A stretch of DNA of 64,000 nucleotides from Alteromonas pelagimontana. GTDB lineage: Bacteria > Pseudomonadota > Gammaproteobacteria > Enterobacterales > Alteromonadaceae. The DNA lies in contig NZ_CP052766.1 in assembly GCF_002499975.2 (NCBI RefSeq), positions 3,844,001 through 3,908,000 on the forward strand, in the 5' to 3' direction. The notes beneath the pieces are model-generated. The model searched no databases and was not told the origin of the DNA. It saw only the letters and a program-made list of their open reading frames with translations. Below are positions 1 to 6,600 of this stretch, in pieces (positions within the stretch are counted from its first letter, which is position 1; each line of letters begins with the position of its first letter). A program made the translations under genes and the position numbers.

Positions 1-63
1 AAACCCGCCGGAATCAACCACAGCTTTAAACATTCGCCATTGTTCGAGGGTTGCTTTTAGCAT
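1..63 (-). CDS. LysR-family transcriptional regulator, N-terminal fragment cut by the window edge
   Basis: Reading leftwards from the ATG at 63, the first 21 codons encode a peptide ending in AVVDSGGF. That is the usual opening of a LysR winged-helix DNA-binding domain, where the first helix is followed by a glycine-phenylalanine turn. The gene runs off the left edge, so its effector domain and target cannot be seen. The 92 bp up to the rhodanese gene hold no obvious terminator. The family call rests on about 20 residues; any more specific name would be a guess. Confidence 0.55.
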   Translation of the reverse strand, partial: MLKATLEQWRMFKAVVDSGGF

Positions 64-154
64 TTTAAGAATCAGTTAATGAGAATGGTGATGCTATTCT
101 AAACCTTCTACTAAGAGATTGAGTAGCGTTTCCTTTTGTGCTTTAGCGTTTTAC

Positions 155-523
155 TTACCCCTGTTTTGTCACAGTTTTTTCAAACGCCTGCTGAACGTCT
201 TTGATGTTACTCGTAATCGCTGAGACATTTTCGTAGCCCATTTTTACCAGTTGTTCCGCTGCTAACAGGGCGCGTACGCCAGATGCGCAGTGCAGATAAA
301 CCGGTAGCGATGGATCAGGGTAGGCCTGCAGCATCTTCATTTCCAACATGCCACGGGAAAAACGTATGGCTGAAGGGACAGGCGCGGTTTCCTGCTCTGC
401 AGTTTCGCGTACATCAACTATGATCCCCTTATTGCTCGAACTCTCTTCAGCAGCTTCTTGAGCTGACACGCGTCTGATAGCGCCGGGTATAGCAGCTAAT
501 CGATCCTCAATGGTAAGTAACAA
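155..523 (-). CDS. Single-domain rhodanese-like sulfurtransferase
   Basis: This 122-residue protein is one rhodanese domain. The conserved aspartate-arginine appears in VDVRE near residue 38, and the active-site loop is HCASGVRA near residue 79, with the sulfur-carrying cysteine followed by the usual small loop. Such proteins carry persulfide sulfur and act in sulfide detoxification or sulfur relay; no signal peptide is present, so it should be cytosolic. The start is a TTG with AAGGAG six bases upstream. An ATG four bases earlier is out of frame and soon stops. The gene diverges from an ArsR-type regulator across 175 bp that contain two candidate operators, suggesting sulfur-responsive control. 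The physiological sulfur donor is unknown. Confidence 0.88.
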   Translation of the reverse strand: MLLTIEDRLAAIPGAIRRVSAQEAAEESSSNKGIIVDVRETAEQETAPVPSAIRFSRGMLEMKMLQAYPDPSLPVYLHCASGVRALLAAEQLVKMGYENVSAITSNIKDVQQAFEKTVTKQG

Positions 524-564
524 TCATGACTCCTTAATATCTTCCATTCTGTTAACTCAAAGTA

Positions 565-598
565 GAAGTATCTTGTCATAATTTCAACAAGTTACTTC
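565..598. promoter_or_regulatory. Long inverted repeat, candidate ArsR-family operator
   Basis: GAAGTATCTTGT at 565-576 is matched on the opposite strand by ACAAGTTACTTC at 587-598, with 11 of 12 positions complementary and a 10-bp spacer. It lies between the divergent rhodanese and ArsR genes. The left arm shares an AAGTAG...AGTA core with the second palindrome at the ArsR start, as expected for two sites of one autoregulator. Binding is inferred. Confidence 0.5.
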
Positions 599-682
599 GA
601 TAGGCTTTAAGTGGTGGCATTTTCAAGATAAACGCACTTGCCATTCACGAGCAGGACGCGCTTCAATATATACCCTCTCTAA

Positions 683-698
683 GTAGTAAAGTAACTAC
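683..698. promoter_or_regulatory. Short palindrome abutting the ArsR start codon, candidate autoregulatory operator
   Basis: GTAGT at 683-687 and ACTAC at 694-698 form a perfect five-base inverted repeat around a six-base centre and end one base before the ATG at 699. A repressor bound here would cover the translation start region. It resembles the longer inverted repeat 100 bp upstream. Its small size makes chance occurrence possible. Confidence 0.35.
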
Positions 699-1025
699 AT
701 GACTCTAATGCAAAATACAAAAAAAACGCGAGAACTGCTTACTCACGCTGAGGATGTAGAACGTTATTTAAAACATTTGGCGAACAAAACGCGCTTAAGA
801 GTGATGGGCTCACTTCTGGAGCAGGAACTTTCTGTGACTGATCTTCTCAAGCGTATTCCAGTGACTCAACCGGTGCTGTCTCAACATCTGGCGTTGCTCA
901 GAGACGCCAGCCTTGTCGCCACTCGCCGCGACGGCCAAGTCATTTACTATCGTATAGCAGATACGCGTATCCATCGCACAATGTCTCTCCTTACTGATTT
1001 TTTCTGTAAAAGCGGTGACGGCTAA
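699..1025 (+). CDS. ArsR/SmtB-family transcriptional repressor (BigR/SqrR-like)
   Basis: The 108 residues form one winged helix-turn-helix domain. LANKTRLRVMGSL (about 27-39) is the typical ArsR first helix, and TQPVLSQHLALLRDASLV (about 56-73) is the recognition helix, followed by the wing RRDGQVIYYRI. Pairing with a rhodanese gene resembles persulfide-sensing BigR/SqrR regulators, which use two cysteines. Here only the C-terminal cysteine (DFFCKSG) exists; the helix position usually holding the first reads VMGSL. Metal-binding motifs are not evident. The start is either ATG 699 or ATG 708, and neither has a clear Shine-Dalgarno. The stop codon overlaps the end of convergent fumC by four bases. 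Sulfur sensing is inferred from context. Confidence 0.85.
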   Translation: MTLMQNTKKTRELLTHAEDVERYLKHLANKTRLRVMGSLLEQELSVTDLLKRIPVTQPVLSQHLALLRDASLVATRRDGQVIYYRIADTRIHRTMSLLTDFFCKSGDG

Positions 1026-2338
1026 ACAAGATTGGCCGGGTCCAGGAGCTTTTTGAGCTCAGCGGTATCTAAATCGGTCATTTCCTGCGCAACTTCGAAA
1101 ATGTCCCGTTTTTCCTGATAGGCTCTTTTGGCGATTTCTCCTCCTTTTTCATAACCGATTCGTTGATTGAGAGCGGTGACAAGTATGGGGTTTTTTGCCA
1201 ATACTTTGCTCAACTGCTGTGTGTTTACAGTAAAAGTATTTATTGCTTTTTCACTAAGGTGGTTGCAGCTATTGGCCAGCAATTGAATACTGCGCAATAT
1301 GTTATTGGCAATTAACGGCAGCATCACATTTAACTGAAAATTACCTGACTGCCCTGCAACCGTCACTGCTGTGTGATAACCCATGACTTGTGCAGCGGCC
1401 ATCGCTGCTGCCTCCGGGATGACGGGGTTCACCTTGCCCGGCATAATACTGCTACCAGCCTGCAATTTGGCTAACGCAATTTCGCCCAATCCGGCTAATG
1501 GCCCGCTGTTCATCCATCGCAAATCATTGCTGATTTTCATAATCGCTACAGCCAAAACAGACAATTGCCCAGAAAATTCTACAGCGGTATCTTGCGCAGA
1601 CAGCGCGGCAAAATGATTATCAGTTACTGTAAAGGTGATACCGAGTTGTTCTGTAAGTACCGACGCGACGCGAGCGGCAAATTCAGGATGAGTGTTAACG
1701 CCTGTACCCACTGCAGTGCCGCCTATGGCGAGTTGACTTAACCGCTGATGAGTATCTGACAAACGAGCCTGAGCTTGTTTAAGCTGCGCATACCAACCCG
1801 ACATTTCCTGCGCAACAGTGACGGGCATGGCATCCATTAGATGCGTTCGGCCGGTCTTTATCACCGTTTCAAATTCCACCATTCTGCCTTCAATGCTTTC
1901 GCAAAGCTTATCTATCGCAGGCATTAATGTATGGGTTGATTCAATTAGCGCGCTGACATGAATAGTAGTAGGAATAACGTCATTAGAACTTTGTCCTTTG
2001 TTCACATCGTCATTGGGATGTACGGTGCGCCCGGCATGTTCGCTAGCTAATGACGCAATCACTTCATTGGCATTCATATTGGTACTGGTACCAGAACCGG
2101 TTTGAAAAACATCGACGGGAAATTGATGATCGTGTTGCCCTTGCGCAACTTCAGTTGCCGCTTCCCAAATAGCATCTGCCACTGTTTTATCGAGTAAACC
2201 AAGTTGCTCATTTACCTGCGCACAAGCACCTTTAACATAGCCTAAGGCACGAATAAAAGTGGCAGGCATCGGCGCATCGCCAATTGCGAAATTTTCTGCT
2301 GCAAGAGAGGTTTCCTTCTGGTATAGCGTCTTATTCAT
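1022..2338 (-). CDS. fumC: Class II fumarate hydratase
   Basis: FumC hydrates fumarate to L-malate in the TCA cycle without an iron-sulfur cluster. The 438-residue protein carries the family fingerprints in order: GSGTSTNMN (about 81), KGQSSNDVIPT (about 113), GRTHLMDAMP (about 162), and the catalytic loop GSSIMPGKVNP (about 297). These supply the substrate-binding Ser/Thr, Asn and His and the mobile-loop serine, lysine and asparagine. The sequence begins about 20 residues later than typical FumC, and the usual GAQTQR element is replaced by QKETSL. No earlier in-frame start is available before the PRC-barrel gene, which ends six bases upstream. Aspartase or argininosuccinate lyase is less likely given the overall match. 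Confidence 0.93.
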   Translation of the reverse strand: MNKTLYQKETSLAAENFAIGDAPMPATFIRALGYVKGACAQVNEQLGLLDKTVADAIWEAATEVAQGQHDHQFPVDVFQTGSGTSTNMNANEVIASLASEHAGRTVHPNDDVNKGQSSNDVIPTTIHVSALIESTHTLMPAIDKLCESIEGRMVEFETVIKTGRTHLMDAMPVTVAQEMSGWYAQLKQAQARLSDTHQRLSQLAIGGTAVGTGVNTHPEFAARVASVLTEQLGITFTVTDNHFAALSAQDTAVEFSGQLSVLAVAIMKISNDLRWMNSGPLAGLGEIALAKLQAGSSIMPGKVNPVIPEAAAMAAAQVMGYHTAVTVAGQSGNFQLNVMLPLIANNILRSIQLLANSCNHLSEKAINTFTVNTQQLSKVLAKNPILVTALNQRIGYEKGGEIAKRAYQEKRDIFEVAQEMTDLDTAELKKLLDPANLV

Positions 2339-2343
2339 ACTCG

Positions 2344-3075
2344 TTACTCCGCTTTTAGCAGCATTGACTGAACGTAACTTTCATCCTGTAGCTTATCCAT
2401 ATCTACTTCTGGACGCGCCATTAATTGATCATGACTCAGTTTAAAAACCACCTTGTGGCTTGACCAGTCAATCTTCTCAAGATCAGCAGGACGCACAGCG
2501 AGTTTTTTACCGCCCGGAAGCCAGTTGCGCGTATCCACCACCAGCAGCTTCAGTGACCAGCTCTCGGGATCAATAAGAAAATCGGTAATATGTCCAATTT
2601 CATCATCCTGAGTGGAAACTTCATAACCATGTACTTCACTGCACGAACGCAAATGATTGGAGGGCTTTTCACTCAGTTCATTAAGCGATTCCTGCATTTC
2701 CTGGTCGGCCAGTTCAGTAGGGTGGGTAAAATCGCCCCAAGCACCCGGTCCAATCCAGTAATAGCCGTAACCAAAGTATTTAAAAAGGGTCTCTTCGTAC
2801 TCGCGTGATAAAGGTTTATGTTCATCAATTGAGGGACTATCCTTTAACGCCTGAGACGTCATGTTGACATGAATTTTCTCTTCATCTCGGGCCACACGCG
2901 CAATGGAAATAGGGGAAATGACCACTTTGCGGCTCAATGGCAGCCAATTATTTGTGTCTACTACCAGATACCGGACCACAAAATCCTGGTCATCAAACAG
3001 AACATCTTTGCATCCACCAATATCACCGTCAGTGGCGTGTATATCAAAATCTCTCAACTGCTTATATGAAATCAT
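2344..3075 (-). CDS. PRC-barrel domain protein with two barrels
   Basis: The 243-residue protein contains two copies of the PRC-barrel fold. The first spans about residues 1-75 (DIGGCKDVLFDD ... LVVDTNNWLP). The second spans about 145-225 (DEIGHITDFLIDPES ... LVVDTRNWLPGGKK). The duplicated VVDT.NWLP segment makes the internal repeat plain. Between them lies an aromatic and charged linker. PRC-barrels occur in photosynthetic reaction centres, RimM and many stress-related proteins of unknown role, so no biochemical function is assigned. There is no signal peptide or membrane segment. It lies immediately upstream of fumC in the same direction, six bases apart, so co-transcription is likely. Confidence 0.8.
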   Translation of the reverse strand: MISYKQLRDFDIHATDGDIGGCKDVLFDDQDFVVRYLVVDTNNWLPLSRKVVISPISIARVARDEEKIHVNMTSQALKDSPSIDEHKPLSREYEETLFKYFGYGYYWIGPGAWGDFTHPTELADQEMQESLNELSEKPSNHLRSCSEVHGYEVSTQDDEIGHITDFLIDPESWSLKLLVVDTRNWLPGGKKLAVRPADLEKIDWSSHKVVFKLSHDQLMARPEVDMDKLQDESYVQSMLLKAE

Positions 3076-3225
3076 CTTACCTGATCCTTTTGTTCCACAA
3101 CGAATAAGCGATTATACGTGTAGTGCTAACTGTGAGTTCATACGGTTTTGCGGTAAGAATTGGATTCGTTCGCGGGCAGGGAAGGATCATTGCCCTCAGG
3201 GCAGGCACTGGAAAATTAGGAATAA

Positions 3226-3258
3226 AAAGCAAGTAGAGCGCACAAGGATACGCTCTAC
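3226..3258 (-). terminator. Rho-independent terminator of maoP
   Basis: GTAGAGCG (3233-3240) and CGCTCTAC (3251-3258) form an eight-base perfect stem. On the minus strand a T-rich tract follows it, just past the maoP stop codon. Confidence 0.7.
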
Positions 3259-3292
3259 AACCATTAGAGACTACAGACGGCGTGAGATACGT

Positions 3293-3652
3293 TTAGGCGA
3301 CGTCAAATTCTTCGTCAGTGAAGTCATCATCGTAATCAGACTGGTTACTGGCGGCGCTGCTGTGCAGCGTATAGAAATGACGCTTACCGCGTGCCAGATG
3401 AACATATTTCTGCCAGGCTTTCTCAAGATTATTGACAGCTTCTGCTTTTCCGCTGATGAATTCCATAAAATGACTTTCATCTACAGAGGCTGGGGCTAGT
3501 TCGCCGCTTTCTAATGCTAATAAGGTTTTCCCGTAGCGGGTCAGTAAGTCAGCTTCGCTGATACTGAAGTCTCCGGATTTGCGAAAACCGTAGGGAAATT
3601 TACTACGGTCAATAAAAGGCTTTGGTGATACGCGAACGTCAGGAGCTTTCAT
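3293..3652 (-). CDS. maoP: MaoP/YifE-like DUF413 protein (Ori macrodomain organiser)
   Basis: The protein matches the E. coli YifE/MaoP family: FPYGFRKSGDFSISEADLL near the start, a central segment with EKAWQKYVHLARGKRHFYTL, and an acidic tail rich in Asp and Glu. In E. coli MaoP confines long-range DNA contacts of the Ori macrodomain together with its site maoS. The reading frame extends to a TTG at 3682, but the ATG at 3650-3652 follows a GAGA Shine-Dalgarno and starts where the family starts, so it is preferred. As in enterobacteria, hdfR lies nearby in the opposite direction, here separated by a small ORF. That synteny strengthens both names. The chromosome-organising role is carried over from E. 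coli. Confidence 0.82.
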   Translation of the reverse strand: MKAPDVRVSPKPFIDRSKFPYGFRKSGDFSISEADLLTRYGKTLLALESGELAPASVDESHFMEFISGKAEAVNNLEKAWQKYVHLARGKRHFYTLHSSAASNQSDYDDDFTDEEFDVA

Positions 3653-3970
3653 AGAGTTGTCTCGTTTCAATGGTAATTTCAAGGTGACTTTTAGTGCAAA
3701 TTATCCAAAAAATGAAACAAAAATTTTTGTTCTTCTCCACAAATTATTTTGCATACACTTGAAACGATTTGTATTGCTGTAGGTACGAGGCCCAAGACCC
3801 GGTTTATCAGGTGTGAAAGCAGAATTTATAACTCCAGTTGCAACTCATTTTAGATAAAAAAGATCCCTCTTGATGATTAAAAAATATTCATCGTAACGAT
3901 AATAAATATTTGTTTCCCATTTTTTTTCAGAGGCTGATAATGCGAATGAGGCAACAACAACGAGACTGCA

Positions 3971-4135
3971 ATGAGCAAAGACTATCGTTACCACCGTGAA
4001 GAATGGGACTCGGTAGAAGATGAAGACGTTTCAGGCAAGAAAAACCCGGATCGTCGTCATCAGGTGAAGACTAAGCAGAAGCGCGACCTTCAACGTCGCG
4101 AGAAGCAAAAACGTCTGCACCAGGAAAGTTACTAA
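3971..4135 (+). CDS. Small highly charged 54-residue protein between maoP and hdfR
   Basis: An ATG at 3971, preceded by ACGAG, opens a 54-codon frame starting MSKDYRYHREEWDSVEDED. The N-terminal half is acidic. The C-terminal half is strongly basic and rich in Lys, Arg and Gln (KTKQKRDLQRREKQKRL), probably helical. It ends 30 bases before a perfect 11-bp stem terminator, which marks it as its own transcription unit. The composition is protein-like, and the basic tail suggests contact with nucleic acid or ribosomes, but no family was recognised. A longer frame on the opposite strand over the same bases lacks signals and is taken as a shadow. Confidence 0.65.
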   Translation: MSKDYRYHREEWDSVEDEDVSGKKNPDRRHQVKTKQKRDLQRREKQKRLHQESY

Positions 4136-4165
4136 ACGCGGGTAACATCCTCCAGATAAAGAACA

Positions 4166-4203
4166 CAGCGCATCAGGAAACTGATGCGCTGCTATGCTTT
4201 TTT
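4166..4203 (+). terminator. Rho-independent terminator after the small charged ORF
   Basis: CAGCGCATCAG (4166-4176), GAAA tetraloop, CTGATGCGCTG (4181-4191): a perfect 11-bp stem. A run of six T at 4198-4203 follows after a short gap. Confidence 0.85.
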
Positions 4204-4267
4204 GTTTACTTAGCACCGAAACTATGACAGTTTTACGGTCTTGTCACGTCGAAATTTCGTAAAAAGC

Positions 4268-5110
4268 ATGGATATCCGCTTTCTTACCACCTTCATAGAA
4301 GTTGTTAATACTCGCCATTTCGGTAAAGCTGCCGAAAATCTTTATCTTACTCAGTCAGCAGTCAGTGCGCGCATCAAATTGTTGGAAGAGTATTTTCAAA
4401 CTACGCTATTCGTGCGCCACCGGAACAGTATTCAGTTAACGCCAGCTGGAAAAAAGCTTCTACCCTTTGCCCACCAGCTAAGCGATACATTAAAAGAGGC
4501 CAAGCGGGAACTGCAGCTCGAATCCGGAGAATATGTCGTTTGCGGTGCTACTCAGTTGGCGAGTGAACTCTGCTTAACGTCAACGCTGTCTCGTATTCAT
4601 CAGTCTTTTCCCGACTGGTCGGTGAAAGCAGAAGTGCTTACGCCGGATAACCTTACCCGCCAACTCCATGAACGTGTTATCGATTTAGCGTTCTCTACGG
4701 AACCGCTGAAGTCGGAAGAAATTCAGAGCGAACTTATTCTTCAACAGCCTTTAAACGTGTACGCGGTGAATTATAATGCAGACGAAATTGCGCCTGCTGA
4801 TTTCATTGCTATAGATTGGGGGAGTAAAGCCCGGGACGTATTACTTACGCATAATCATCACCTACGGGACGCTAAACTACAAACGAATTCTTTACGGTTA
4901 GCTGTCTCAGCACTGGAAGAAGAGGGCGGAATAGCAGTATTGCCAGCAGACAGTGCATCATTGTTTAGCAAAGGTACTTCTATTCGCAAAGTTATGGCAC
5001 TGGATGCGATTCACTCGTCGGTTTATATGAACAGCATGAAGATTATCAAACGTTCTGGCTTATCTGAACTCATTGCTCAATTGTCGCCGTCCCACGCGAT
5101 TATGGCGTAA
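4268..5110 (+). CDS. hdfR: HdfR-like LysR-family transcriptional regulator
   Basis: The N-terminus (MDIRFLTTFIEVVNTRHF, then KAAENLYLTQSAVSARIK) is a LysR winged helix very close to E. coli HdfR. The RTRHFG/LYLTQSAVS signature and the following RHRN.I.LT.AG.KLLP segment are shared. A periplasmic-binding-protein-like effector domain fills the rest, giving about 280 residues, normal for the family. The frame can be extended to a TTG at 4241, but ATG 4268 matches the family start. In E. coli HdfR represses flhDC and activates gltBD, and it sits beside maoP as it does here. Its targets in this organism are unknown. Confidence 0.85.
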   Translation: MDIRFLTTFIEVVNTRHFGKAAENLYLTQSAVSARIKLLEEYFQTTLFVRHRNSIQLTPAGKKLLPFAHQLSDTLKEAKRELQLESGEYVVCGATQLASELCLTSTLSRIHQSFPDWSVKAEVLTPDNLTRQLHERVIDLAFSTEPLKSEEIQSELILQQPLNVYAVNYNADEIAPADFIAIDWGSKARDVLLTHNHHLRDAKLQTNSLRLAVSALEEEGGIAVLPADSASLFSKGTSIRKVMALDAIHSSVYMNSMKIIKRSGLSELIAQLSPSHAIMA

Positions 5111-5431
5111 TTGCGGTTGTGGGGGAGTCAGCGCGTTGAATGCGAATATGGTGAGTAAACTATGACGACTTCTCCGCGTCGTAACTTAGCCTTGTTTAAC
5201 TCGCCATAGCTTTTCGTATCCGAGAGGACCCTTCCTACACAAAAACGACTTTCGCCGCTAATCTTGCTTTGCTCAATGACCGGGGGAAGGCGGATTAGTA
5301 TAATAGCGCCCATTATTTCGATACTTATGATCTACCGCCAGCAAGTCCTACTAACTATATTCGTATATTATAGAATAGTGACGAGCAAATGGTGGTTCGT
5401 CTTGTCCATTTATTCACAACGAGGTTTCACT
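5111..5431. other. Intergenic region with a weak promoter candidate
   Basis: No coding sequence is convincing in these 321 bases. A minus-strand frame at 5128-5313 has no ribosome site or recognisable content. TATAAT at 5299-5304 sits 17 bases after ATGACC and could be the promoter of the DUF2750 gene with a leader of about 120 bases. Confidence 0.4.
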
Positions 5432-5791
5432 ATGTCCTTAGATACGCATCCTTTGATTTCTGCAAATGCAGAACGCCGCCTAAACGATACCATCGCACTT
5501 ATTCGGGAGAACAAAGCAATCTGGATATTAAAAGATGAAGATGGCTGCGTTATGCTGACGGCCGATGACGAAGACGGTGTGCCGGTGTGGCCCGATGCTG
5601 AGTTAGCAAAGCTCTGGGCCACTGAGGACTGGTCTCACTGTGAACCCATGGCTATTTCTTATGACGATTGGTTGAAAAAGTGGACGCCAGGACTGATACA
5701 AGATGATCTTATGCTTATGATTTGTCCTGTTCCCGGAGAAGATGGCGAGGTCTATCCGCCGGAAGAATTTGCAGATCGTTTATTAGCGTAA
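5432..5791 (+). CDS. DUF2750 family protein
   Basis: The 119-residue product fits DUF2750. It begins near SANAERRLNDTIALI, continues WILKDEDGCVMLTADDED and VPVWPDAELAKLWA, and ends with the WTPGL block and an acidic PEEFADRL tail. The family is widespread in proteobacteria and has no established function. The protein is acidic, cytosolic and Trp-rich. The start is the ATG at 5432 with GAGG eight bases before it; the longer frame from 5264 has no family counterpart. It stands alone between intergenic regions and is followed 144 bases later by another small DUF protein in the same direction. Confidence 0.85.
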   Translation: MSLDTHPLISANAERRLNDTIALIRENKAIWILKDEDGCVMLTADDEDGVPVWPDAELAKLWATEDWSHCEPMAISYDDWLKKWTPGLIQDDLMLMICPVPGEDGEVYPPEEFADRLLA

Positions 5792-5935
5792 GTCAAAGGC
5801 GGCAGCGGAGCTTTGGGTTCTGGCAACGTCAAAATACATCTGCCTGGCCATATTTATTTGAGCAATACCTATGACTGATCTTTGCTTTGCAGGGGCACGT
5901 TTAAGGTATTAATTGATATAGCTAAGGAGAGACGT

Positions 5936-6199
5936 ATGGTTGTACAGCATCCCAGTATGCAGGATTTGTTCATGCAGCTTGGTTTAGACTCTAGTGAGGA
6001 AAAGATAGAAGAATTTATCGCGAAACACCGCGGCGTTCACGATAGTCGCCATCTGGAAGACGCTCCTTTTTGGAATGAAGCGCAAGCCGAATTTATACAG
6101 AACGCCTATGTTGCAGATGCTGAGTGGGTGGTCGTTATCGATAAGCTTAATGTGCGGCTGCACCAGGATAAGGAAAACTACGACTCACGTGCTTCGTAG
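5936..6199 (+). CDS. DUF2789 family protein
   Basis: The 87-residue protein matches DUF2789: MQDLFMQLGLDSSEEKIEEFI followed by DAPFWNEAQAEFIQNAYVADAEW and a C-terminal helix. The family consists of small helical cytosolic proteins of unknown role in gammaproteobacteria. The start is the ATG at 5936 with AAGGAGA five bases upstream. An earlier in-frame ATG at 5882 would add 18 residues absent from the family and has a poorer ribosome site. A diverged copy of the dispersed repeat begins about 20 bases after the stop. Confidence 0.82.
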   Translation: MVVQHPSMQDLFMQLGLDSSEEKIEEFIAKHRGVHDSRHLEDAPFWNEAQAEFIQNAYVADAEWVVVIDKLNVRLHQDKENYDSRAS

Positions 6200-6217
6200 T
6201 TCCCAGCAAAGCTTTAG

Positions 6218-6370
6218 CGAGAAGGCGATACTTTTAATTGTGAGTGAAGGTTTGCCAGCCGAAGGTCTGGAGCAGGATGCTCCGGTGAAGCCACTAGGGC
6301 TGACTTAGCGCGGTATGGAATTTCGGGATCCAGGGGATGAACTTTCGCTCATGCGTTTAGCTTGGCAAAG
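6218..6370 (-). repeat. Dispersed intergenic repeat, diverged copy A
   Basis: Read on the minus strand, this stretch aligns along its length with the repeats near 19.5, 32.7 and 48.6 kb. It has the GGCT...GGAGCATCC.GCTCCAG hairpin core, the TTCGGCT block and the TTTCGCTCAT end, with many substitutions. The hairpin core is at 6266-6285. The remaining intergenic DNA up to 6600 is the promoter region of the S46 peptidase. Confidence 0.6.
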
Positions 6371-6600
6371 CCAGGAAAGCTATCTGTTTTAACGTTTTCC
6401 TTTATTCTTCTAGATAGCAAACGATACCGACGCTTCGCGACCGCAAACCCGCTTATCTGAAAAAGGCATTTGTATGCGGTTCATCTGCTGGCAATATTTT
6501 TTCACAGCTGTCACGTCTGTTTAGGCATTGGTGTTGTGCGCAGGTTCAAAAAATGTGTAACATCTCGCTGTACATAATAAAAACGTAAAAAGGAAATTTA

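Noticed and set aside
4031..4216. Minus-strand ORF of 61 codons over the small charged gene
   Set aside because: It overlaps the terminator hairpin, lacks a ribosome site, and is antisense to the better supported 54-residue ORF.
5128..5313. Minus-strand 61-codon frame between hdfR and the DUF2750 gene
   Set aside because: No ribosome site, no recognisable domain, and it covers a probable promoter.
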